Shown: piece after piece, positions 38,794-46,289 of the stretch
Layout of the letters: each line of letters starts with the position of its first letter
Numbering within the stretch: the first letter of the stretch is position 1
NCBI RefSeq assembly: GCF_910577135.1
Contig: NZ_CAJTLL010000010.1
Coordinates: 7,950-71,949, forward strand
DNA from: an uncultured Helicobacter sp.
Lineage (GTDB): Bacteria; Campylobacterota; Campylobacteria; Campylobacterales; Helicobacteraceae
Length of the DNA stretch: 64,000 nt
Direction: 5' to 3'
Notes under the pieces: generated by a model
What the model saw: only the letters and a program-made list of their open reading frames with translations
Databases searched by the model: none
Told to the model about the DNA's origin: nothing
Position numbers and translations under genes: made by a program

Positions 38794-38859
38794 AGGAGCA
38801 CGCCTGGAACGCGTGTAAAGTGCAAGCTTTCGAGGGTTCGAATCCCTTCCTCTCTGCCA
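38772..38859 (+). tRNA. tRNA-Ser (GGA)
   Basis: An 88-base serine-type tRNA with an encoded CCA. The acceptor AGAGAGG pairs with CCTCTCT, followed by G and CCA. The anticodon arm is CACGC-CTGGAAC-GCGTG with anticodon GGA. A long variable arm and the GGTTCGAATCC T-loop are visible. The 3' half is a standard prophage attachment site, and an integrase starts 190 bases downstream. Confidence 0.95.
38830..38859 (+). other. Probable left prophage attachment site (attL) in tRNA-Ser
   Basis: The tRNA-Ser T-arm to CCA end (CGAGGGTTCGAATCCC, then the acceptor strand) borders the prophage. Integrase 39051 reads away from it. The matching copy at the other prophage end is beyond the window, so the exact crossover core cannot be defined. 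Confidence 0.5.
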
Positions 38860-39050
38860 TAGTTTTAACTTGCAAATCTTAAATTATCACTTACAATATT
38901 TTATATTATAAAATAACCTCTAAATACTCTATTTTATGGTATTATACGCTTCTTTTGATTATAAGCAATAATCACACATAATCTTGTAGAAAATCTAAAA
39001 AATACCACAAAATATTTTTTTAGTGGGGATAGATTGGGGATAGAAAAACT

Positions 39051-40175
39051 ATGAAAAACTCTACAATAGCAATAGAAAATAGCACTCAAAAAAGTAAAAT
39101 GGGGATACATAAAACAAATCATAAGCACAATGCTACACTTAAAACAAGTCAAAAATATGAAGGAGTAAGAAGCAAAGAGCTTAATAATGGTGATATTGCT
39201 TACTATGTGCGATGGACTGATACAAATGGCAATAGATTTGAGCGTAAGGTTGGTACAAAGGCTAGTGGCTGGAGTGAGAAAAAGGCACACTTAAAAAGAA
39301 TGGACATTATCAATGAGCCACACACGCCCACAAATCTTACTTTAGAATCTATCATCACACGCTATCTTGAAATCCAAAAAATAAGACTAAAACATCAAAC
39401 TTTTATAGATTACAAAGGACAATGCCTTTTACACATCACTCCATTTTTTGGTGCATTTGCCCCGCAAAATATCCAAACAAAGCATATTACTGATTTTATG
39501 CTATCTCTTGAGGGCAAAAGCAATAAAACAATCAATAAGCTTCTTGAACGATTGCACTCCATTATGGAATTTGCCATAACAGAATACAAAATCCCTATGC
39601 AAAATCCACTAAAACTCATCAAAAAGCTAAAGCTCGATAATGCAAGAGAGCGATTTTTGCATAAAGATGAGATAGAAAAACTTTTACATGTGGCAAAAGA
39701 GCATAAAAATAAAGAAGTATATTATTTCTTTGTCCTTGCTTTTAGCACAGGAGCGAGGCTTAATAGCATTCTCAATATCAAGTTAGAAGATATTGACTTT
39801 AAGAATGACACTATTAAAATACAAGATTTTAAGAATAACTCTAAATACACAGCATTTCTTACACCTTTAGCGAAGCGAGTGTTGCAAGAGCATACAGAAA
39901 ATATTATTTTCAAAACTCCAGAACGCACCATCACTAGAGCTATGCAAACGATACTTAATGAACTTTTTAACAAAGAGTTAGACCCTAAGGATAGAAAACA
40001 TAGAGTGGTGATTCATACCACAAGACACACTTTTGCCTCACACCTCGCTATCAAAGGCACGCCGATTCAAATAATCCAAAAGCTCTTAAATCACAAAGAC
40101 ATACAAATGACGATGAGGTATGCTCATTTACTCCCTAATAGTGGGCGTGAATGGGTAGAGAAGCTATGGGAGTAG
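39051..40175 (+). CDS. Tyrosine-family phage integrase
   Basis: 374 residues. An AP2-like N-terminal domain (SKELNNGDIAYYVRWTDTNG) and SAM-like core-binding domain precede the catalytic domain: STGARLNSILNIKLEDIDF (Arg I), HTTRHTFASHL (His-x-x-Arg), LLNHKDIQMTMRYAHL (His and the nucleophile Tyr). It catalyses site-specific integration. Position beside tRNA-Ser and the phage genes beyond identify it as the prophage integrase. Confidence 0.93.
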   Translation: MKNSTIAIENSTQKSKMGIHKTNHKHNATLKTSQKYEGVRSKELNNGDIAYYVRWTDTNGNRFERKVGTKASGWSEKKAHLKRMDIINEPHTPTNLTLESIITRYLEIQKIRLKHQTFIDYKGQCLLHITPFFGAFAPQNIQTKHITDFMLSLEGKSNKTINKLLERLHSIMEFAITEYKIPMQNPLKLIKKLKLDNARERFLHKDEIEKLLHVAKEHKNKEVYYFFVLAFSTGARLNSILNIKLEDIDFKNDTIKIQDFKNNSKYTAFLTPLAKRVLQEHTENIIFKTPERTITRAMQTILNELFNKELDPKDRKHRVVIHTTRHTFASHLAIKGTPIQIIQKLLNHKDIQMTMRYAHLLPNSGREWVEKLWE

Positions 40176-40186
40176 CCCCGCACTAT

Positions 40187-40774
40187 TCAATGCAAGAAAA
40201 ACTTCAACTCTATCCGACTTGATTCATTATCTTTGCTTATATTCCTTGCTTTTTTCAAAACATCGGGACGATGTTTGAGAGCTGATTTAAGGCGAGATTC
40301 TGCAAACTGCGCATTTGCCTCATATTTTTGTGCAAGCTTCCTAAGCACTTTTGCTAAAAAATGTGCATTTTGCGCAAAATCTGCCATAATCGCACAAGAT
40401 TCCAAGAGATTATGTTCCGCGAGTAAATCTGTATTTGTGCTTCCATAACTCCCATTTTTGCGGATACTTGGCAGGACTTCATTAACCACCCATTGCCTAA
40501 AAGGCTTTGCCTTTGGTTTATCACTACGCATAAGCACAAAGTAGAGCTGGGGTTCAGTAATGAAGGTGGCTTGTTGGATTCCACCATTGGTTTGAAGGGG
40601 GTAACTTTGAGTTACCCCCTTTCCAAACTCTGCATTTATGGCTTCTAACATTCTTGAAGAATTAGTGTGTTCTAATACCTCGCAAATGTCCCTAAGGCAA
40701 AACAAAGGATTTTCATTATTGCCTAACACTCGCACTTGTCCTAAGTTTTCATTTTTAAACATTTGTAATTGCAT
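40187..40774 (-). CDS. BRO-N domain antirepressor-like phage protein
   Basis: I use ATG 40774; its A is shared with the stop of the small peptide gene upstream. About 195 residues. The N-terminus has the BRO-N pattern: NPLFCLRDICEVLEHTNSS, FITEPQLYFVLMRSDKPKA, FRQWVVNEVLPSIRKNGSY. These proteins bind DNA and often act as phage antirepressors. The C-terminal part is helical. It is the last gene of module 1 (see small peptides 40774-41034). Confidence 0.85.
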   Translation of the reverse strand: MQLQMFKNENLGQVRVLGNNENPLFCLRDICEVLEHTNSSRMLEAINAEFGKGVTQSYPLQTNGGIQQATFITEPQLYFVLMRSDKPKAKPFRQWVVNEVLPSIRKNGSYGSTNTDLLAEHNLLESCAIMADFAQNAHFLAKVLRKLAQKYEANAQFAESRLKSALKHRPDVLKKARNISKDNESSRIELKFFLH

Positions 40775-40887
40775 CACTTATCCTTTTTTTCTAAATCTTT
40801 AATGCGTTTCTCAACGATATGCAAACGCCACTCATTCACGCCTACCCACCCAGCTAAGATGATTAACATCACAAATTCTATACTCAT
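40774..40887 (-). CDS. Module 1 peptide B: 37-aa membrane peptide
   Basis: Starts MSIEFVMLIILAGWVGV, with one hydrophobic segment at residues 3-17, and ends in a charged helix with EKRIKDLEKK. AAAAGGAGTAAAA precedes the ATG, identical to the sites before the paralogous peptides at 43201 and 58813. The TGA overlaps the BRO-N start, so the two are co-translated. The KRIxxLE C-terminus is shared with the other B peptides. Confidence 0.65.
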   Translation of the reverse strand: MSIEFVMLIILAGWVGVNEWRLHIVEKRIKDLEKKDK

Positions 40888-40931
40888 TTTTACTCCTTTT
40901 ATGCTAGAATGTGCCTACACAATGATTAAGC

Positions 40932-40948
40932 CCCTCTCTAAGAGAGGG
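40932..40948 (-). promoter_or_regulatory. Module 1 intercistronic hairpin
   Basis: CCCTCTC and GAGAGGG with a 3-base loop, a perfect 7-bp stem between peptide A and peptide B. No U-tract follows on the minus strand, so it is not a classical terminator. A hairpin sits at the same position in modules 2 and 3 and after peptide 62550. Confidence 0.65.
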
Positions 40949-40953
40949 TTTGC

Positions 40954-41034
40954 CTAGCTTGTTAAGAGCTTGGCGATTGCTAACACATAGAAAGCAATCT
41001 GTAAGACTATCGCGATTAATCTTAGCTTTTTCAT
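40954..41034 (-). CDS. Module 1 peptide A: 26-aa hydrophobic peptide
   Basis: The peptide begins MKKLRLIAIVLQIAFYVLAI and ends LLTS: a basic N-terminus and one membrane-spanning segment, as in many type I toxin peptides. GAAAGGAAAGG precedes the ATG. It is divergent from the HTH gene 41217, with paired palindromes between them. No homologue is recognised by name. Confidence 0.6.
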   Translation of the reverse strand: MKKLRLIAIVLQIAFYVLAIAKLLTS

Positions 41035-41055
41035 TGTGCCTTTCCTTTCTTGTTC

Positions 41056-41096
41056 TTGTGGTATGTTTTTACCTTTTAAGTAAAAACATACCACAA
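41056..41096. promoter_or_regulatory. Perfect 16-bp inverted repeat upstream of peptide A (module 1)
   Basis: TTGTGGTATGTTTTTA and its exact complement are separated by 9 bases. The inner part, TTACCTTTTAAGTAA (41069-41083), is nearly the same as TTACTCTTTAAGTAA at 41164-41178, upstream of the HTH gene. AGTAATATTACT is at 41126-41137. This looks like an operator set between divergent promoters, and the long hairpin may also shape the peptide A leader. Confidence 0.65.
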
Positions 41097-41163
41097 TTAT
41101 ATACTTTTTTGATGATATTGTCAAGAGTAATATTACTTTTTTAATATATTCTTACATTTTTAT

Positions 41164-41178
41164 TTACTCTTTAAGTAA
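41164..41178. promoter_or_regulatory. Second operator-like palindrome, module 1
   Basis: TTACTCTTTAAGTAA, 39 bases before the HTH start, matches 13 of 15 bases of the copy at 41069-41083. Confidence 0.6.
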
Positions 41179-41216
41179 TTTTTGGTAAAATATTTTATAA
41201 ACCAAAGGAATAAAAA

Positions 41217-41447
41217 ATGAATAAAAAAGATTTTGATGCCAAACTTAAGAGTCTTGGTATTTCACGGCAAGATTTTTGCGATATGACAGGGTTAGCCTAT
41301 AGTTCTGTGGCAAATTGGAAAGATGAGAGTAAGCCTATCCCTATTTGGGTAGATTCGTGGCTAGAGAATTATGCTAAAGCCAAAACTTTGGACGATGTCG
41401 CTAAGGCAATAAAGCCTTACTTAAAAGATGAGGATAAAAACATATAG
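41217..41447 (+). CDS. Small HTH (XRE-like) regulator, module 1
   Basis: 76 residues. The helix-turn-helix is ISRQDFCDMTGLAYSSVANW (residues 15-34). The WLENYAKAK tail resembles LLVENYRLKK in the HTH protein at 59075. Both share 'LGI...GLxY...W K...P' spacing. Start ATG 41217 follows AAAGGAATAAAAA. It is divergent from peptide A and probably controls it through the paired palindromes. Confidence 0.75.
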   Translation: MNKKDFDAKLKSLGISRQDFCDMTGLAYSSVANWKDESKPIPIWVDSWLENYAKAKTLDDVAKAIKPYLKDEDKNI

Positions 41448-41509
41448 CTACCGCTCACTTTCAAATTCTAAACTCATATTCCACCCATATAATTTAAGCA
41501 ATATTTTGT

Positions 41510-41515
41510 TATAAT
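41510..41515 (+). promoter_or_regulatory. Predicted -10 box for the ParA-like gene
   Basis: TATAAT at 41510-41515 after TATTTTGT, 38 bases before ATG 41554. Confidence 0.45.
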
Positions 41516-41553
41516 TAATCTTTGAAGCTAAATACAAAAATGAGGGTATTAAA

Positions 41554-42621
41554 ATGACTAAGTCAATATGTTTTTTTAATCATAAAGGTGGTGTTAGCAA
41601 AACAACAACAACATATAACTTAGGTTGGACTTTGTCCAAGTTAGGTAAAAGGACATTGTTGGTAGATTTAGACCCTCAATGTAATCTCACAGGACTTGTT
41701 TTGTCTAATCAAGCCTTAGATGATGAATTTATGAAAAATTTTTATCAAAATAGGCAATATATAACTTTTGAACCTATTGTTGAAAAAATTATCTCTGGAA
41801 AAATTATCTCTGAAATGGCAAATGATGGCAGTATTTATCCCGTAGACAATCAAAATTTGTTTTTACTTGCCGGAAGCTTAAATATTTCAGAGCTTGATAG
41901 TCAGATAACTACTGCATTAAAAATAACAACTGGATTACCTATACTTGGCAGAATAATTGCTAATTTTTTTGAGACTTTGGAAAAAATAGCTGAAAATAAT
42001 GATATAGATTATTTGCTGTTTGATTTAAGTCCTAGTATTAGTGGACTCAATGAGCTTGCTTTAATGGGAAGTGATTATTTTATTGTTCCAACCAGTCCCG
42101 ATTATTTTTGCCTACAAGCCATTCATTCTTTAAGTAAAAAAATAAACCAGTGGCATAAAGAAATAGAAGAATTTAAAAAAGACACCAAAATCAAAATTAA
42201 AAATAACCCTTTGTTCCTTGGTGCTATACAGCAAAGATATAGGCTTAGAAATGAAGCTCCAACAAAATCATTTGAAAAATGGATAAATGAAATAAGAAAC
42301 GCGATTAATTCTGTTCTCGTCAACAAACTAAAACCCATTAATTGTGTCATCACAAAGGAATTATTCTCGAGTGTGGTTAATAAAAAATTCCCCAATTTAC
42401 GCCCTTATGATTTGGCACAAATACCCGACTTTAACACCTTAATTGCAATTAGTCAAAGAAGCAGAAAACCTGTTTTTTTATTAGATGATGATGACCTAAA
42501 GACAGCACATCAATTTGGAAAAGCAATGGACACAAGTAAAGAGAAAATAAAAGATTTTCATAAATTATTTATGGATTTGGGGGAAATTATTATTAATTTA
42601 ACCCAATCCAGACCAGCTTAA
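41554..42621 (+). CDS. ParA-family ATPase carried by the prophage
   Basis: 355 residues. A deviant Walker A FNHKGGVSKTTTTYNLGWTL starts near residue 8, LLVDLDPQCNLTGL near 36, and YLLFDLSPSISGLNELAL near 155. This is the ParA/Soj/MinD pattern. No ParB gene or parS-like repeat is seen nearby. Flanked by minus-strand peptide modules, it appears to be an independent accessory gene. It could serve prophage maintenance or host defence; neither is shown. Confidence 0.85.
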   Translation: MTKSICFFNHKGGVSKTTTTYNLGWTLSKLGKRTLLVDLDPQCNLTGLVLSNQALDDEFMKNFYQNRQYITFEPIVEKIISGKIISEMANDGSIYPVDNQNLFLLAGSLNISELDSQITTALKITTGLPILGRIIANFFETLEKIAENNDIDYLLFDLSPSISGLNELALMGSDYFIVPTSPDYFCLQAIHSLSKKINQWHKEIEEFKKDTKIKIKNNPLFLGAIQQRYRLRNEAPTKSFEKWINEIRNAINSVLVNKLKPINCVITKELFSSVVNKKFPNLRPYDLAQIPDFNTLIAISQRSRKPVFLLDDDDLKTAHQFGKAMDTSKEKIKDFHKLFMDLGEIIINLTQSRPA

Positions 42622-42789
42622 GGATGAAAATTTAACTCTCGTGGGTATTGCCTACAATCTCCATATCCTTTCTCCTCGCTTGTTATTAACTTAAAAATCT
42701 CTTGCTTAGACACCTTATTAATTACGCCTCTTATTCTACCCAATATAGCAACTTCGTTTAATGGGTAGAATAAAATTATAAACAGCAAC

Positions 42790-43074
42790 TCACACCATTA
42801 AGCTTTGCATATCCTTTATATCGCCACTCTCTATGTATTTTTGAAAGCTACGCATAATAAACCTCTGTGCATCTAAAAGCGTGGCTATGCCCTCAAGATG
42901 AGGGACATAGCTAAAGCTATCTTCAGGCATATTCTCTTCATATTCATTGATTACCAAAGAGAGTAAGAAATGAATCTCCTCATTTCGTTGTTGAAAATTT
43001 GTCAGCTCATCAATAAGAAACCTAGAATCTATACCAAGCTCTTGTAAGTCTTTTAACTGATGTGTAGCACTCAT
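42790..43074 (-). CDS. Unknown small protein downstream of module 2 peptide B
   Basis: 94 residues, soluble, acidic and helical (LKDLQELGIDSRFLIDELTN, ILLSLVINEYEENMPEDSF-like middle). No family recognised. It starts two bases after the peptide B stop codon (TAAAATG), so it is the third cistron after HTH, A and B. In module 1 the corresponding position is held by the BRO-N gene. Confidence 0.6.
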   Translation of the reverse strand: MSATHQLKDLQELGIDSRFLIDELTNFQQRNEEIHFLLSLVINEYEENMPEDSFSYVPHLEGIATLLDAQRFIMRSFQKYIESGDIKDMQSLMV

Positions 43075-43075
43075 T

Positions 43076-43201
43076 TTACGCCTCCTTTTCTGTTTTAGAT
43101 TCTAGCTTCTCTATACGCTTTTGCAGTCTATCCACCCAAAGCACAAGCCCCACAATGATAAGCACCTCTGCAATATCTAAAATATGACCTAATATTTCCA
43201 T
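43076..43201 (-). CDS. Module 2 peptide B: 41-aa membrane peptide
   Basis: Begins MEILGHILDIAEVLIIVG with one membrane segment (about residues 5-22), then WVDRLQKRIEKLESKTEK, an amphipathic charged helix. The ribosome-binding site AAAGGAGTAAAA matches modules 1 and 3. The C-terminal KRIxxLE motif is shared with peptide B of module 1 and, in weaker form, with module 3. Confidence 0.65.
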   Translation of the reverse strand: MEILGHILDIAEVLIIVGLVLWVDRLQKRIEKLESKTEKEA

Positions 43202-43244
43202 TTTTACTCCTTTATGGTAGAATACAATTAAGAGATAAGATGAA

Positions 43245-43263
43245 CCCGAGCTTTGCGCTCGGG
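43245..43263 (-). promoter_or_regulatory. Module 2 intercistronic hairpin
   Basis: CCCGAGC and GCTCGGG, a perfect 7-bp GC-rich stem with a 5-base loop, between peptides A and B. No U-tract follows. Confidence 0.65.
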
Positions 43264-43271
43264 CTTAGGAG

Positions 43272-43349
43272 CTAGGTTACAGCTTCTAAGATTTTGATTA
43301 TCAAGTAGATAATCTTTAAAATTAGCACTGCAGTTACTAATCTTTTCAT
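43272..43349 (-). CDS. Module 2 peptide A: 25-aa hydrophobic peptide
   Basis: Begins MKRLVTAVLILKIIYLIIKI and ends LEAVT. The N-terminus is basic and the remainder hydrophobic. GAAAGGAGACAAG precedes the ATG. Position and layout match peptide A in modules 1 and 3. Confidence 0.6.
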   Translation of the reverse strand: MKRLVTAVLILKIIYLIIKILEAVT

Positions 43350-43394
43350 CTTGTCTCCTTTCTTTTAGATTTCAAAGTCCTTTAATCAACTTTG

Positions 43395-43475
43395 ATACTA
43401 AAATTATATACTAAAAAAAACTAAAAGTCAAGATAAAAGGTTATTAAAAGTATTATTTGTGGATTTTTTAGTATA
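43395..43475. promoter_or_regulatory. Repeated ATACTAAAA operator-like sites, module 2
   Basis: ATACTAAAA occurs at 43395-43403 and 43408-43416, and the inverted TTTTAGTAT at 43465-43473. All lie between the HTH gene 43499 and peptide A. They differ from the sites in modules 1 and 3, as expected for a dedicated regulator. Confidence 0.5.
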
Positions 43476-43498
43476 GAATAAGACTAAAAATCTTTATT

Positions 43499-43774
43499 TT
43501 AGCCATTTAGAAAGTTTTTAAGATTTTGCCTAAAATTATCAGAGATTGCTAATTTTTCTTTTAAGGCTAAATTTTCCAAATACAGATTAATTGCAAATTG
43601 CATTGGCTCACTGACTGCGCCAACTGCTGCATTTTTTATTGCACTCTCGCTATACCCAATCCTTTCCCCTAGCTCTCTATAAGTAAGCCCTAGCTCCTTA
43701 CAGGTTTTTTTGATAAGATTCTCACTTTTTTGCCCTTGCGGGATTTCATCTAAAGAAACTTTGTTTTCACTCAT
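43499..43774 (-). CDS. Small HTH regulator, module 2
   Basis: 91 residues. The HTH is LTYRELGERIGYSESAIKNA (residues 30-49). The tail FAINLYLENLALKEKL resembles LDLLVENYRLKKHL of the module 3 regulator. CAAGGAGAGA-type site upstream. It is followed on the same strand by peptide A. Confidence 0.75.
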   Translation of the reverse strand: MSENKVSLDEIPQGQKSENLIKKTCKELGLTYRELGERIGYSESAIKNAAVGAVSEPMQFAINLYLENLALKEKLAISDNFRQNLKNFLNG

Positions 43775-43844
43775 TTTCTCTCCTTATATGATATGGATTC
43801 TACCCAAAATGCCTTAATCCGCTTACAAAAAATCTTTCATCTAA

Positions 43845-43937
43845 GCTATGGCGTGAAGTTCTTTGCTATTTTCTAGGAATAAAATCGTATTACTCAAAGA
43901 CTTTACTCCTCTTTTAAGATTGATATAACGCACCTTA
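43845..43937 (-). repeat. 93-bp exact duplicate of part of the Rep-like gene
   Basis: 43845-43937 and 44817-44909 are identical over 93 bases in direct orientation. The copy at 44817 lies inside the gene 44219-45103 and encodes about 30 of its residues. The copy here is non-coding, in the gap before the HTH gene. It is either a fragment left by recombination or a duplicated functional site. Confidence 0.85.
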
Positions 43938-43947
43938 TTTGTTTAGT

Positions 43948-44172
43948 TCATTCTGTATCCTTTCTACTACCAATTACTACTTTCTTTGCCCTCATATCAA
44001 ATTTTCGTTCCTCATAGATGATAAATACTGCACTTGGATAAAACAATGGTGATCTCTCATTAACCCATTTGACAGCTCTATCATAGCTATCAAATACACA
44101 CTCACACTCTGCTTTATCTTTAATTTTCATTGCGTCAAACTGGATTACATAGTATTTTGCTTTCTCATTCAT
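43948..44172 (-). CDS. Unknown small prophage protein
   Basis: ATG 44172, with AAGGGAG upstream, is preferred over an earlier in-frame ATG. 74 residues starting MNEKAKYYVIQFDAMKI. It contains CVFDSYDRAVKWVNER and a beta-like end. No family recognised. It lies downstream of the Rep-like gene on the same strand. Confidence 0.6.
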   Translation of the reverse strand: MNEKAKYYVIQFDAMKIKDKAECECVFDSYDRAVKWVNERSPLFYPSAVFIIYEERKFDMRAKKVVIGSRKDTE

Positions 44173-44218
44173 TTTAACTCCCTTCTCTCTAATGCCTACA
44201 ATCTCCAAATAGCTACTC

Positions 44219-45103
44219 TTAACTTGCTGCTTTTATCCACGCCTTAAAGACATATTTATGTCTTAAATCCCTTAGCATTTGGATTTGTTTGGCTAAAATA
44301 TCTATTTCTACGCCAATTAGCCCCACCGCGCCAATGCTCTTTGCCATATCATCAAGCACATCAATCGCTTCATTAATACTCTCATTTTCAATGATTTGTA
44401 GAAACTTACCCCTTAGCTCAAAGGTAAGCTCTAACCGCTTCCATTGTGAGAATTTATCAGGAATCTTTTCTTTGTGATAATACCTTTGTTTGTGATACTT
44501 ATCATAGAGCAAGATTCTACTAAGATTAAAGTATTTGGATTTATCAATGATAGCATTTCCATAGAGACTTTTACCTACACTTATAATCTTACCTCCGCTC
44601 CACTTTAAGCTATTACTTCCAAACCAATCTTTAAGCTTATAATCTATATTCATTGCACTATCAAAATCATAAGCCAAATCAAAGCTATATGTCTTAAATC
44701 TCCTTACAAACTGCGCTAAAATCTTAAAGACACTCGATTCTATATCCTTACTCGGCTGATGAAGTCCTGCAAAAACTATCATCACATAGTAATCAAGCTT
44801 CTTTTTATTTTGCCTTGCTATGGCGTGAAGTTCTTTGCTATTTTCTAGGAATAAAATCGTATTACTCAAAGACTTTACTCCTCTTTTAAGATTGATATAA
44901 CGCACCTTAAAGGGATATTTACTACTCTCACTCTTTTGGCTCTTAAACTTATCTTTACAATAGCTTTGCACTTGTTTATTGCGTGTAGTAGCCCTTAGCT
45001 TTGCATACAACTCTAGCTTTTTTAAGAATTTCAAAGCCATAGTCTTTGGAATACAGAAGCGATAAGAATCTATCCCTGTGCTATATTGACACTCTTTGCC
45101 CAC
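44219..45103 (-). CDS. Replication-initiation-like protein (Rep_trans/filamentous-phage type, tentative)
   Basis: 294 residues, very basic. Motifs are FDLAYDFDSAMNIDYKL, a possible two-histidine-free catalytic aspartate stretch, and RILLYDKYHKQRYY, then WKRLELTFELRGKF. The 'YDK...R.E' arrangement is found in some phage and plasmid replication initiators. I could not identify a definite catalytic tyrosine. Interesting because it holds one copy of the 93-bp duplication. Function uncertain. Confidence 0.5.
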   Translation of the reverse strand: MGKECQYSTGIDSYRFCIPKTMALKFLKKLELYAKLRATTRNKQVQSYCKDKFKSQKSESSKYPFKVRYINLKRGVKSLSNTILFLENSKELHAIARQNKKKLDYYVMIVFAGLHQPSKDIESSVFKILAQFVRRFKTYSFDLAYDFDSAMNIDYKLKDWFGSNSLKWSGGKIISVGKSLYGNAIIDKSKYFNLSRILLYDKYHKQRYYHKEKIPDKFSQWKRLELTFELRGKFLQIIENESINEAIDVLDDMAKSIGAVGLIGVEIDILAKQIQMLRDLRHKYVFKAWIKAAS

Positions 45104-45140
45104 TTTTTACTCTTTTATCCTAGATTAAACATTTACACTC

Positions 45141-46109
45141 TTAAAAAGGCATATCAAATAAATTTCGCTTTGTATCCACTGCCTTTTTTATGTTTTGTAA
45201 TGCAATATTGAAATAACCCTCTTTAAGCTCACTGCCGACAAAGCCTCTGTTTTGTAGCACGGCTTGGTAGCCCTCACTCCCTATACCCATAAAAGGAGAA
45301 AAAACTATCTCCCCTTCATTGCTCCATAGCTCAATGCACCGCTCTATGACATCAAGCTGCAAAGGGCAAATATGCTTCTCATCTTTGGAATCTTTAGCTA
45401 AAGCAGTATTTAATACATTGCATTGCGCTATATCAAACCATACAGGCGAGGCATATCTCTGCCATACTTCAATACTATATAGCCTCTTTGCCTCCTCCTC
45501 ATCAAGAGCAAGTGAGGTTTTATCTATCTTTGGGGCAAAATAAGAGCTTCCAATATAATCATAAAACCTCTCCTTGCTCTCCCGACATACAGGCACATTC
45601 TCTTCATACACACATTTACGCATAACGATAATATAATCTGCCATTCCCTGCCTAGAATAAGCCGAATCCTTACACACTTGCTTATACAAAAGCCCTTGAT
45701 TCTTTGTCCTTTGCATTTCTATGACAGGGTCTTTCCAAATAGTAATGCGTGAATGATATGTCCAGCCACACTCTTCGTGTGCCTTGATAATTGCCCCTGC
45801 AAAATCGACTAGTCCTCCAGCTCCATCACGATTCTTATACTTAGGCAAATCCTTACAATGAATGGCAGTAAGCCTACCATTGCGAGTGATTCTAAATTTT
45901 TCTTTGATGAGGTATTTATATTGCTCAAAAAATTCCTCATCATTAGCACAATTCCCCATATCTGCTACATTATCGCTGTAAGTATAAAGATTGGCAAAAG
46001 GTGGAGAATACACACTAAAGTCAATACTATTTTCAGGTAAGCTCTTTGCTAACTCCACGCAATCAGTATTATAGATTGCGATTTTTTCTTTTTCATTGAT
46101 ATATTCCAT
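45141..46109 (-). CDS. Site-specific DNA methyltransferase (amino-methylating)
   Basis: Start at ATG 46109, behind AAAAGGAGTGTGT. About 322 residues. The catalytic motif IV is DFSVYSPPFANLYTYS near residue 32, with the SAM-binding FSPFMGIGSEGYQAVLQNRGFVGSEL near residue 280, an order typical of beta-class DNA methyltransferases (N4-cytosine or N6-adenine). The adjoining SNF2-type helicase gene is a known phage pairing. No restriction gene is next to it. Confidence 0.85.
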   Translation of the reverse strand: MEYINEKEKIAIYNTDCVELAKSLPENSIDFSVYSPPFANLYTYSDNVADMGNCANDEEFFEQYKYLIKEKFRITRNGRLTAIHCKDLPKYKNRDGAGGLVDFAGAIIKAHEECGWTYHSRITIWKDPVIEMQRTKNQGLLYKQVCKDSAYSRQGMADYIIVMRKCVYEENVPVCRESKERFYDYIGSSYFAPKIDKTSLALDEEEAKRLYSIEVWQRYASPVWFDIAQCNVLNTALAKDSKDEKHICPLQLDVIERCIELWSNEGEIVFSPFMGIGSEGYQAVLQNRGFVGSELKEGYFNIALQNIKKAVDTKRNLFDMPF

Positions 46110-46131
46110 ACACACTCCTTTTATTTTAATG

Positions 46132-46287
46132 TCAATACGCAACAATATCTACACATTTGCATTTGAGGTTATTATCAATAAAGCTCTCTATATCATTGTA
46201 TTTGAGGTATATAAGTCCTTCCCATACAAAATAATACTTCAAGCTATACCTTGCCTTATGTCCTTGCACCATTGCATAACGCTTCAT
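46132..46287 (-). CDS. 51-aa small protein between methyltransferase and helicase
   Basis: Starts ATG 46287 with AAGGAGC upstream, one base after the helicase stop. The sequence begins MKRYAMVQGHKARYSLKYYF and contains KCKC near the C-terminus. No family known. It is in line with the operon and spaced tightly, so likely real. Confidence 0.55.
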   Translation of the reverse strand: MKRYAMVQGHKARYSLKYYFVWEGLIYLKYNDIESFIDNNLKCKCVDIVAY

Positions 46288-46289
46288 AT

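Noticed and set aside
38860..39050. Search for a CRISPR array or insertion sequence in the window
   Set aside because: No regular repeat-spacer pattern and no intact transposase found anywhere in the window.
40932..40948. Interpretation of the module hairpins as ordinary rho-independent terminators
   Set aside because: No U-tract follows on the minus strand, and a strong start site for peptide B lies downstream. Termination cannot be excluded, so they are called hairpins.
41554..42621. Interpretation of ParA as part of a plasmid partition locus
   Set aside because: No ParB homologue or centromere-like repeat array was visible in the neighbouring sequence.
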